Source: an uncultured Devosia sp. (lineage in GTDB: Bacteria; Pseudomonadota; Alphaproteobacteria; Rhizobiales; Devosiaceae). From it: a DNA stretch of 54,407 nucleotides. Each line of letters opens with the position of its first letter. Position 1 is the stretch's first letter. Below the pieces are notes generated by a model that did not search any database, was not told where the DNA came from, and saw only the letters and a program-made list of their open reading frames with translations. Made by a program: the position numbers and the translations under genes. Below are positions 34,395-41,504 of this stretch, one piece after another. The stretch lies in NCBI RefSeq assembly GCF_946479885.1, contig NZ_CAMLHM010000021.1:1-54407 (forward strand), given 5' to 3'.

Positions 34395-35673
34395 GGAACC
34401 GGTCCTGCTCTATGGCGCCGGCCGCGAGGCGGCCTCGACCCGGGCGTTCCTGAAGGCACGCCAGCCCGACCTCAAGGTCTTTGTCACCGTCGATAGCGGC
34501 GACGCCGACATCCCGGACACCGAAATGATCGCCGCCGCGGACCTGCCGGACGCGATCCATGCCCACCGGTTCGGGCTGATCGTCAAAAGTCCCGGCGTAT
34601 CGCGCTACAAGGACGTGTTCGACATCGCCCGCGACGCCGGCATTCCGGTGACGTCCAACCTCAATCTCTGGGGCTCCGCCTATCGCGTGGACCGCACGGT
34701 CATCGCCATTTCGGGCACCAAGGGCAAATCGACCACCGCGACGCTCGTGCACCTGATGCTGACCAAATCCGGCATCGATGCGGGCCTGGCCGGCAATGTC
34801 GGGGTCGCCCCGCTCGAGATCGCCGATCGCCACCCGGTCGTCGTCTTCGAGCTCTCGAGCTACCAGACCTCGGATATGAACTTCCTGCCCGATATCGCGG
34901 CCATCACCAATCTCTATCCGGAACATGTCGACTGGCATGGCTCGGTCGACCGCTACTTCAAGGACAAGTTGCACCTGATCGATCGCGATGGCGGCTTTCC
35001 GGTGGCCCTGGGTGCCGCGGCCAAGGGCAATGCCCTGGTCGCCGCCGCGGTGCGCGACCATCGCCGGCTGCTCGGCGAGCTGACGCCGGAGCAGTCCGCC
35101 GCCATCGACAAGGCCGTGATGGGCTCGCGCCTCAAGGGCACCCACAATCTCGACAATGCCCGGCTGGCGGCGCAGATCGCTTTGGCGGCCGGCGCCACGC
35201 TGGACGGCATCGTGCGCGGCATAGCCGCCTTCGTGCCCCTGCCCCACCGGCTGGAAGAGCACCAGTTTGGCGGCACCATTTTCGTCAATGACTCGATTTC
35301 TACGACGCCCGAAGCCACCAAGGCAGCCCTTGCCGCCTATCGCGGCTACCGCCTGGCGCTGATCGCCGGTGGCCATGAACGCCAGCAGGACTACGGCGAG
35401 CTGAGCACGCTATTGGCCTTCTATGGCGTGACCACCCTGGTCTGCCTGCCGGTGACCGGCGCGCGGCTTGCCACCGCGACCCGCGCCGCTGCCCCCCATA
35501 TCGTCGTTTTCGCCGAACCCAACCTCGAAGCAGCCATGCAGATCCTGCATGCGCGCCGCCGCGACTTCGACGTCGTCATCCTGTCGCCGGGCGCACCGTC
35601 CTACAACCAGTTCAAGAATTTCGAGGAGCGCGGCCTGCGTTTCGTCGACCTCGCGCAAGCCACTTTCGGCTGA
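34384..35673 (+). CDS. murD2: UDP-MurNAc-L-alanine--L-glutamate ligase (MurD2)
   Basis: A 429-residue Mur ligase. The ATP-binding loop SGTKGKSTTAT is at residues 110-120, followed by the Mur-ligase segments VFELSSYQ, NLYPEHVDWHGS (about 180-191) and GTHNLDNARLA. The C-terminal domain has FVNDSISTTPEATKAAL. In the MurL pathway this ligase adds L-Glu, not D-Glu, to UDP-MurNAc-L-Ala; MurL then inverts it. ATG 34384 lies inside the end of murL, a coupled pair. The frame open to 34228 is a shadow of murL. Confidence 0.92.
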   Translation: MRFEEPVLLYGAGREAASTRAFLKARQPDLKVFVTVDSGDADIPDTEMIAAADLPDAIHAHRFGLIVKSPGVSRYKDVFDIARDAGIPVTSNLNLWGSAYRVDRTVIAISGTKGKSTTATLVHLMLTKSGIDAGLAGNVGVAPLEIADRHPVVVFELSSYQTSDMNFLPDIAAITNLYPEHVDWHGSVDRYFKDKLHLIDRDGGFPVALGAAAKGNALVAAAVRDHRRLLGELTPEQSAAIDKAVMGSRLKGTHNLDNARLAAQIALAAGATLDGIVRGIAAFVPLPHRLEEHQFGGTIFVNDSISTTPEATKAALAAYRGYRLALIAGGHERQQDYGELSTLLAFYGVTTLVCLPVTGARLATATRAAAPHIVVFAEPNLEAAMQILHARRRDFDVVILSPGAPSYNQFKNFEERGLRFVDLAQATFG

Positions 35674-35683
35674 CGGAGACACC

Positions 35684-36016
35684 ATGCCCGGCCTGCTCTA
35701 TCTCGCCATCGCCATAGTCGGGGAGGTCATCGCCACCTCGTTCCTGCGCGCCTCGGCCGGCTTTTCCCAGCTCGTCCCCACCATTGTCGTCGTGGTGGGC
35801 TACGGCATCACCTTCTACTTCTTCTCGCTGGCCCTGCAGACCATTCCCGTGGGCATCGGCTACGCCATCTGGTCAGGCGCCGGCATTGTCCTGATCTCTG
35901 TTATCGCCTATTTCGTCTATGGCCAGTCGCTGGACCTGCCCGCGCTTGTCGGCATCGGCCTCATCCTGGCTGGCGTGCTGGTCATCAACCTGTTCTCGCA
36001 ATCGTCGACCCATTAG
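35684..36016 (+). CDS. SMR-family multidrug efflux protein
   Basis: A 110-residue four-helix exporter of the small multidrug resistance family (EmrE/Gdx). The essential glutamate is in AIVGEVIATSFLRAS (about residue 14). AYAIWSG-like GYAIWSGAGIVLISVIAY is the third-helix signature. It exports cationic compounds or guanidinium with proton exchange; which of these is not certain. The ribosome site GGAG precedes ATG 35684, 10 bases after murD2, so it is probably the third gene of that operon. Confidence 0.9.
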   Translation: MPGLLYLAIAIVGEVIATSFLRASAGFSQLVPTIVVVVGYGITFYFFSLALQTIPVGIGYAIWSGAGIVLISVIAYFVYGQSLDLPALVGIGLILAGVLVINLFSQSSTH

Positions 36017-36023
36017 TCGCGCG

Positions 36024-37748
36024 CTAGAAGGCGCGGATCAGCGCCGCCGCCGGCACGCCGGCCCGCACCAGTGCGGTGCGAATGGCGTCCATCATCGAGC
36101 CATCGCTGATGCGCTCGCGCAGCCGGGGCAAGATTCCCTGGGCTCGGAACGCGGCCACGCCAAGCACCTGCGGCAGGTAGCGGCTGACCACGGCACTATC
36201 GCCCGAGCCCTGCGCCGCCATGATGGCGAGGATCGGCCCCAGTTCCGGATCGGCCTCGGCATAGAGCTCGGCATAGGCGGTCGCACCGGCAAAATCGTTG
36301 TCGCGCAGCGCCAGAAGGGCCGGAACGCCCTGGTACCAGGCCGGCGGATTGGGCGAGCCCTTGACCGCATCGACCGCCATGCCCTCGGCCTCCGCCAGAT
36401 GCCCGCCAAAGGCCAGGAACCGCGCATAGGCCGCAAGGGCATCAACGCTGGCCGGGTTGAGTTGCACCGACGAGCTGTAGTCGGCACGAGCCTGGACCAG
36501 GTCCCCCACCGCTTCATGCAGGCGAGCCTGCTGCTCCCAGACGAAGCCGCTCACGGGGTCGAGCGCCATGGCTTGCTGCAGATCGGCGGCCGCCACGCGC
36601 TGCAGATCGATCGCCGATCCGGCCCCATCGGCCGTCCCCGGCTGTTCGGCCAATAGAACAGCCGCCGCGGCCAATGTGGCGGCCTCGGCGCGATCGGCCT
36701 CGGGCAGCGCCGCCAGGCACTTGCTCGCCCGTTCCGCCGCGCCTTCGCTGCCAGTCTCGCGATAGAGATCGAACAGGACCCGGCAGAGATAGGGATTGAT
36801 CTCCCCAGCATCGGCGGAAGCCGACGCCAGATATTGCCGCGCCGCCACATGCAGCGGCCCGCGCGGACTGCCGAGCACGAGGCTGAGCGATCGCGACACC
36901 GTATCGAGCACATCGGCATGCATGGCGTCGCCCAGTGTCACCACGAGCGTGTGATTCCACACCACGGCGTGGGTACGGCCCTCGGTCAGGATGGCGCTGT
37001 ATTGCACAACATCGCCATCAGGCCGCGCGATGCCTGCCAGCACGTAGTCGCTGGCCGGCAGGCCGGCCACTGCGCCGCCGGCCTCCCCACCCGCCCCATA
37101 GCGCACCTCGATATTGCCGAACTGCTCCAGATCGGTGACCAGCTCGATGGCGAGGCCTGCCACCGGGAGCGACGCGGTTTCGTTGGACGCCAGGTCCTGG
37201 AATTCGACGACGGTCACCGTGGGCCGCTGCACGGCCCCCATCACACCTGGCCCGGTGCGCCACCACGCATTGAAGGCATAGGCGGTGGCTGCCAGGCCCA
37301 GCACCACGGCAACGACGATGAGCCATGGGCGACCATAGCGTGGACTTGCTCCGCGCCGCGTGGGCGCCTCGGGCATGGCGGGCCTGGTGACAGGCGCATC
37401 ATGCACGGGCACCGCCGTGAATTCGGGGATGTAGCGACCCACCGGCAGGCGAATCTGCACGGCGTCCCCGCTGCCCGGCCCACCATAATAGTCGTCCAGC
37501 AGGGCCCGCAGCCGGCGCGCCTGCACCCGCACGATGGGGTCGGCCTGCGGGTCGAAATCGGCCGGGCGGCCGAACACATCGACGGCGATGGAATAGGCCT
37601 TGATGGCCTGCTCGTTGCCCTCGAGCGTGCGCTGGACGATGTAGGCCAAGAACCGGCCGAGCTGCGGCGAGCGCGCAATTTCCGGCCACGCGAGCAGGCG
37701 CTCGAGTGCGGTCTGGACTGCCTCGCTCTGCGGCGCAGGATCGGTCAA
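36024..37748 (-). CDS. Membrane-anchored regulator with N-terminal helical domain, TolB-like and TPR regions
   Basis: A 574-residue protein. Residues 1-110 hold a cytoplasmic domain (SPQLGRFLAYIVQRTLEG, then IVRVQARRLRALLDDYY) seen at the head of many signalling proteins in this order. One membrane helix follows at about 143-163 (WLIVVAVVLGLAATAYAF). A TolB-like region comes next (about 178-280, SDYVLAGIARPDGDVVQYSA). Then come TPR-like helices (about 330-550). The start is TTG 37748 with GGGAGG 5 bases upstream. It diverges from a receiver-domain gene. The likely role is signal sensing or control; no effector domain is evident. Confidence 0.8.
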   Translation of the reverse strand: MTDPAPQSEAVQTALERLLAWPEIARSPQLGRFLAYIVQRTLEGNEQAIKAYSIAVDVFGRPADFDPQADPIVRVQARRLRALLDDYYGGPGSGDAVQIRLPVGRYIPEFTAVPVHDAPVTRPAMPEAPTRRGASPRYGRPWLIVVAVVLGLAATAYAFNAWWRTGPGVMGAVQRPTVTVVEFQDLASNETASLPVAGLAIELVTDLEQFGNIEVRYGAGGEAGGAVAGLPASDYVLAGIARPDGDVVQYSAILTEGRTHAVVWNHTLVVTLGDAMHADVLDTVSRSLSLVLGSPRGPLHVAARQYLASASADAGEINPYLCRVLFDLYRETGSEGAAERASKCLAALPEADRAEAATLAAAAVLLAEQPGTADGAGSAIDLQRVAAADLQQAMALDPVSGFVWEQQARLHEAVGDLVQARADYSSSVQLNPASVDALAAYARFLAFGGHLAEAEGMAVDAVKGSPNPPAWYQGVPALLALRDNDFAGATAYAELYAEADPELGPILAIMAAQGSGDSAVVSRYLPQVLGVAAFRAQGILPRLRERISDGSMMDAIRTALVRAGVPAAALIRAF

Positions 37749-37780
37749 CCACGCCTCCCGGTACGACGAAATAGTGACGA

Positions 37781-37811
37781 TTTACATGTAAAACACAAGA
37801 CTGTGTTACAT
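37781..37811. promoter_or_regulatory. Palindrome TTTACATGTAAA plus nested inverted repeat
   Basis: The perfect 12-base palindrome TTTACATGTAAA (37781-37792) abuts AACACA-AGAC-TGTGTT (37792-37807), and GTTACAT follows at 37805-37811. This is the most AT-rich stretch of the region, 33 bases upstream of the TPR regulator start. It looks like an operator and promoter for one or both divergent genes. Confidence 0.5.
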
Positions 37812-37948
37812 CGACTTTACCTAACTTTGCCTATTCCACAGGTCGTGATTGCATCATACGGCCGCCGTCGGCGTTATTTGCCGGCACTGCTTCGCGCCGG
37901 TTAGGCCCCGACCGAAGCCAATTGACCACCTAGTTTAGAACAGAAGCG

Positions 37949-38026
37949 CCCGTTGTCCCCGCAGGACGGCAGGCGCGTGTTTCCTTATCGCATTGTCCCG
38001 CCGGCGGGCGGACAACGGGGTGTGTA
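37949..38026 (+). promoter_or_regulatory. Structured leader of the receiver-domain gene
   Basis: CCCGTTGTCC (37949-37958) is exactly complementary to GGACAACGGG (38010-38019). The right arm covers the first Gs of the GGGGTG ribosome site just before TTG 38027. Between them lies a second hairpin around CCCGCCGGCGGG (37998-38009). If formed in RNA it would hide the ribosome site. Confidence 0.4.
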
Positions 38027-38473
38027 TTGAACGACCACATGGACGGCATGCCATATCTGGCGCTGGTGGACGACGACCAGCATTCAGCGCATCTGCTGAC
38101 GCGGATGCTGCTTGCCCATAGCTCGCCCGAAGTCCGGTGGCTTGGCGGCGCGCTGGAAGGCCGGCGGGCTCTGGCCAGGGTGCTGAGCGACCCGGCCGCC
38201 GATTGGCCCAGCCTGCTTATTGTCGACCTCAAGGCGCATAGCAGCGCCAGCCTCGAATTCACTTCCTCCATCCAGTCGCTGGCCCGCCAGAAAGGCGTGC
38301 CCGTCGTGGTGATGGCGCCGCCGCTCGATCGCGAGGGTCGCGAGGCCCTGCACGAAGCCGGCGCCTCGGGTGTGTTCTTTCGCCATTCCGATCGCGACGC
38401 CTATCGGCGCGAAGCGGCTGGCATCGTCAGTTTCTGGGCGCGCAATCAGCGCCTGGATGCGGTTGGCATGTAA
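38027..38473 (+). CDS. Degenerate response-regulator receiver protein
   Basis: A 148-residue single-domain receiver. The acidic pair D15-D16 (LALVDDDQ) and the phospho-acceptor D67 (LIVDLK) are present. The conserved Thr/Ser after beta-4 is alanine (A97, VVVMAPPLDR), and the conserved Lys of beta-5 is missing (GVFFRHSDRDAY). It thus probably does not switch in the usual way. TTG 38027 has GGGGTG upstream; ATG 38039 lacks a site. There is no output domain and no histidine kinase nearby. It diverges from the TPR regulator. Confidence 0.8.
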   Translation: MNDHMDGMPYLALVDDDQHSAHLLTRMLLAHSSPEVRWLGGALEGRRALARVLSDPAADWPSLLIVDLKAHSSASLEFTSSIQSLARQKGVPVVVMAPPLDREGREALHEAGASGVFFRHSDRDAYRREAAGIVSFWARNQRLDAVGM

Positions 38474-38498
38474 CGCCTGCGTCCACAGGTTACATGCC
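38465..38498. promoter_or_regulatory. Inverted repeat GGCATGTAAC/GTTACATGCC spanning the stop codon
   Basis: Two perfect 10-base arms (38465-38474 and 38489-38498) with a 14-base loop overlap the end of the receiver gene. It could form a terminator-like hairpin, though no T-tract follows. Its arms contain the same CATGTAA/TTACATG core as the upstream palindrome, so it may be a second binding site. Confidence 0.5.
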
Positions 38499-38727
38499 TC
38501 GGCCGGCAGGAGCGCTGCATGGCGGTTTTCGAACCGTTCCTGCATTCCCAAGCGTTCCTCCGGCCACTTTCTTCCTCTTCGGCCCGTTGCAGAGCGGCTG
38601 AAGGGGGCGTCGGCCCTACTCCAAGGGGGCCGGCGTGTGGGCGCGGTCGCGACACCTCCCGGTCGCGTCCGCACGGGGGGAGAAGCATTTCGGCAGCGCG
38701 CTCGTCCCTCAGCGCCGATGTCGAGGA

Positions 38728-39258
38728 CTAGCGCTTCTCCCCGCGGCCCGCTTTCACGGCAGGCTTGTCATCATCCGCGTGCATATCGCCACCAATGACA
38801 TTGTGCGCGAGTGCCCGCAGCGCCGCCAGCACCACCACGGCGAGCATGGCCGTACCCAGCGCGATAAGGTAATAGCCCAGAGACGCCGCTACGCCGACCG
38901 CACCTGCCAGCCACATGCCGGCGCCCGTCGTCAGCCCCTGCACGGTATTGCCGCTCTTGAAGATGGCGCCCGCGCCCAGGAAGGCGATACCGGCCGTCAC
39001 CGCTTCCACCGCGCGGATCGGGTCGGGACTGGAGGTGCCCTCCCCCTGGATGGTGTGGAATATCTCGAAGGCCAGGATGGTGAACAGCGCGGCGGCAGTC
39101 GCTATCAGGATATGCGTGCGCAATCCGGCTTCCGCCGTGTTCCACTCCCGCTCGAAACCGATCATCGCGCCCAGCGCCGCCGCAATCAGCAGGCGAATGG
39201 CAATGATGTGCTGGGGTAGAAAGGTCTCGACGAAGCCGATTCCATTGCCGACATCCAT
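38728..39258 (-). CDS. MgtC/SapB-family membrane protein
   Basis: A 176-residue protein with about five membrane helices in the N-terminal 140 residues. MgtC family segments are RLLIAAALGAMIGFEREWN (about 22-40), AEAGLRTHILIATAAALFT (about 42-60) and VTAGIAFLGAGAIFKSGNTVQGLTTGAGMW (about 87-116). It lacks the long C-terminal ACT-like domain of virulence MgtC and ends in a charged tail. The family is linked to growth in low magnesium and to membrane potential. ATG 39258 is the natural start. Confidence 0.92.
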   Translation of the reverse strand: MDVGNGIGFVETFLPQHIIAIRLLIAAALGAMIGFEREWNTAEAGLRTHILIATAAALFTILAFEIFHTIQGEGTSSPDPIRAVEAVTAGIAFLGAGAIFKSGNTVQGLTTGAGMWLAGAVGVAASLGYYLIALGTAMLAVVVLAALRALAHNVIGGDMHADDDKPAVKAGRGEKR

Positions 39259-39326
39259 GGCGAGCTTCCGGGATCTGTGACGCTAGCGGGACAACCCTGA
39301 AGCCCGGCCTTGGTTCCGACACCATT

Positions 39327-39358
39327 CTTCACCTCTCCCTTTGGGGGGAGAGGTGAAG
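39327..39358. repeat. Collapsed family A repeat (single 12-bp hairpin)
   Basis: CTTCACCTCTCC (39327-39338) pairs perfectly with GGAGAGGTGAAG (39347-39358). The sequence equals the outer ends of a family A pair joined directly, as if the inner part had been deleted. It lies just after the stop of the SDR gene on the minus strand and could end its message. Confidence 0.75.
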
Positions 39359-39363
39359 GCGCC

Positions 39364-40149
39364 TTACACCGTCTTCAGCCAGCCGCCGTCGACGAAATAG
39401 GTGCTGCCGGTGGAGTAGCTGGCCTTGTCCGAGCACATGAAGACGAAGAAGTTCGCCAGTTCCTCGGGCGTCGCGAAGCGCTTCATGCCGCCGGCCTCGT
39501 TGGCCACGCCCTGCAGATGCGCCTGCCAGCCGTCCTCGCCGGCAATCTGCTTGGCGGTCTTGATCCAGTCGGGCGTCAGCACCAGGCCCGGATTGATCGT
39601 GTTGACGCGGATATTGTCGCCCACCACCTCGTTGGCGAGGGTCTTGGAAAACATCATCAGCGCTGCCTTGGTGGTGTTGTAGATCGGCTCGTACCACAGC
39701 GGCTGCACGGCGCAGATTGAGGCGTTGTGCAGCACCACGCCGCCGCCCCGCCGCTTCATTGATGGCACCAGCCCCCGCGCCAGCCGCACCGCGGCCATGA
39801 CATGCAGGTCCCAGTAATACTGCCACTTGGCGTCATCGGCCTCGGCAATGGTTTCGTTGGAGCCGGTCCCGGCATTGTTGATGAGAATATCGGCGCCGCC
39901 AAAGGCCTTGATCGTGCCCTTGATGACAGCATCGCATCCCGCCGATGTCGCGACGTCGGCAGCGATGGCCGTGGCAATGATGCCGAATTTCTGGGCCACC
40001 GCTACGGCCGCGTCCTCGGCTCGCCCGCCGTTGCGGCCGACCAGCACCAGATTGGCGCCCTCCGCCGCCAGCCCCTCGGCCACCGCAAGGCCGATGCCAA
40101 CCGTGCCGCCGGTGATGACGGCAACCTTGTCGCGCAGGTTCAAGTCCAT
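39364..40149 (-). CDS. SDR-family oxidoreductase
   Basis: A 261-residue classical short-chain dehydrogenase. The cofactor loop TGGTVGIGLAVAEG (about 14-27) and NNAGTG (about 90-95) are present. The catalytic set is S in LHNASICAVQ and YNTTK in the pattern YxxxK (about 156-171). ADDAKWQYYWDLHV is a less usual stretch near the substrate site. It is downstream of a xylitol-type dehydrogenase on the same strand (gap 114 bases with a repeat), so a polyol or sugar substrate is possible. Confidence 0.9.
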   Translation of the reverse strand: MDLNLRDKVAVITGGTVGIGLAVAEGLAAEGANLVLVGRNGGRAEDAAVAVAQKFGIIATAIAADVATSAGCDAVIKGTIKAFGGADILINNAGTGSNETIAEADDAKWQYYWDLHVMAAVRLARGLVPSMKRRGGGVVLHNASICAVQPLWYEPIYNTTKAALMMFSKTLANEVVGDNIRVNTINPGLVLTPDWIKTAKQIAGEDGWQAHLQGVANEAGGMKRFATPEELANFFVFMCSDKASYSTGSTYFVDGGWLKTV

Positions 40150-40174
40150 CTCTTTCTCCCCAAAGTCTGTGAGC

Positions 40175-40256
40175 CCTCATGGTGAGCTTGTCGAACCACG
40201 AGGTCGGGCGGCCAATCGTGCCACGACCTCGCCCTTCGACGGGCTCAGGATGAGGT
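40175..40256. repeat. REP-like paired palindrome, family D
   Basis: Two imperfect inverted halves run from 40175 to 40206 (CCTCATGGTGAGCTTGTCGA onward) and from 40225 to 40256 (ending CTCAGGATGAGG), around an 18-base spacer. Each half has an internal hairpin. It lies between the dehydrogenase and SDR genes. Confidence 0.75.
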
Positions 40257-40263
40257 CTACTGA

Positions 40264-41313
40264 TTACTCCGCGGCCACCCTGATCTGCAGCTTCACATCA
40301 TCAGGCCGTGCCTCGACCGCACGGTCGAACGCCGCCTTGGCGTCCTCGAAGGCGAAGGTCCCGGAAATCAGCGGCTTGAGATCGACCTTGCCCGACGCGA
40401 TGAGCGCAATGGCGCGGTCATATTGATGGGCATAGCGGAAGACGTTCTCGATGCGCAGTTCCTTGACCGAGGCGCCGGCAATATCGACCGCCACCGGCTC
40501 GACCGGCAGGCCGACCACGACGATGGCGCCACCCGGACGCGGCAGCGCCATGATGGTCTTCCAGGCATGCGGTGAGCCCGAGCATTCGAACACCACGTCG
40601 ACGCCCCAGCCTTCGGTCAGCCGCGCCACTTCCTCGACGATGTTCTTCTCGCGAATATTGACCGGAATGATGCCCTGATACTGGGCGGCGATATCGAGCT
40701 TGGGCTGCGCCAGGTCAGCGACGATGACGCGCGCGCAGCCACCGGCCAGCGCCGCCAGCGCCACCATGGTGCCGATCGGCCCGGCGCCGAGCACCAGGGC
40801 CGTATCGCCGGGCACGATCCTGGCTTTGCTCGCCGCCTGCATGCCCACTGCGAAGGGCTCGACCATGGCGCCTTCGGCAAAGCTCACATGGTCGGGTAGC
40901 TTGAACGTGTAATTGGCCGGATGCACCACTTCGGCCGTCAGCACGCCATGCACCGGCGGCGTGGCCCAGAACGACACGGCCGGGTCGACATTGTACATGC
41001 CCAGCCGGCTGGCGCGCGAATTGGGGTCGGGAATGCCCGGTTCCATGCAGACGCGGTCGCCAACCTTGAGATGGGTCACCCCGGCGCCGATCTCGATCAC
41101 CGTCCCGGCCGCCTCATGCCCCAGCACCATGGGCGCGTTGACCACGAAAGGGCCGATCTTGCCATGGGTGTAATAGTGCACATCCGAGCCACAGACGCCC
41201 ACGGTGTGGATGGCGATCTTGACCATGCCCGGCCCAACCTCAAGCGGCAGGTCTATGTCACGCAGGGCCAGCTCGTGCTGGCGTTCGAGGACAAGGGCGC
41301 GAACTTTGGTCAT
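40264..41313 (-). CDS. Zinc-type polyol dehydrogenase (xylitol/sorbitol dehydrogenase family)
   Basis: A 349-residue medium-chain dehydrogenase. Catalytic zinc ligands are C in [10 protein letters not shown] (about residue 41) and H-E in LGHEAAG (about 66-67). The NAD site is [14 protein letters not shown] (about 175-188). The usual four-cysteine structural zinc loop is replaced by [20 protein letters not shown] without cysteines, as in rhizobial xylitol dehydrogenases. It would oxidise xylitol or a related polyol with NAD. ATG 41313 is the natural start. It is upstream of an SDR gene. Confidence 0.9.
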   Translation of the reverse strand: MTKVRALVLERQHELALRDIDLPLEVGPGMVKIAIHTVGVCGSDVHYYTHGKIGPFVVNAPMVLGHEAAGTVIEIGAGVTHLKVGDRVCMEPGIPDPNSRASRLGMYNVDPAVSFWATPPVHGVLTAEVVHPANYTFKLPDHVSFAEGAMVEPFAVGMQAASKARIVPGDTALVLGAGPIGTMVALAALAGGCARVIVADLAQPKLDIAAQYQGIIPVNIREKNIVEEVARLTEGWGVDVVFECSGSPHAWKTIMALPRPGGAIVVVGLPVEPVAVDIAGASVKELRIENVFRYAHQYDRAIALIASGKVDLKPLISGTFAFEDAKAAFDRAVEARPDDVKLQIRVAAE

Positions 41314-41504
41314 GCTGCGGTTTCCGTTCGTTAGAAGGGTTTAGCGCCATTTCTAGACCACAAGACCGGCGCCGCGAAGGCGGGAACCGCCAAATTGGTA
41401 CGAGTTGAACCACTTTGGCATCCGCGGGGACCATTGCTGGTAACCAGTCCGCAATTCCGGCTGGGATATGGTCGACTTCCGCAAGGTACGAAACCGGTCA
41501 TTTG

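Noticed and set aside
38474..38727. 70-residue frame at 38519-38731 in the gap after the receiver gene
   Set aside because: No ribosome site, low-complexity translation, and it overlaps the end of mgtC. The gap otherwise shows only the inverted repeat and some GC-rich hairpins.
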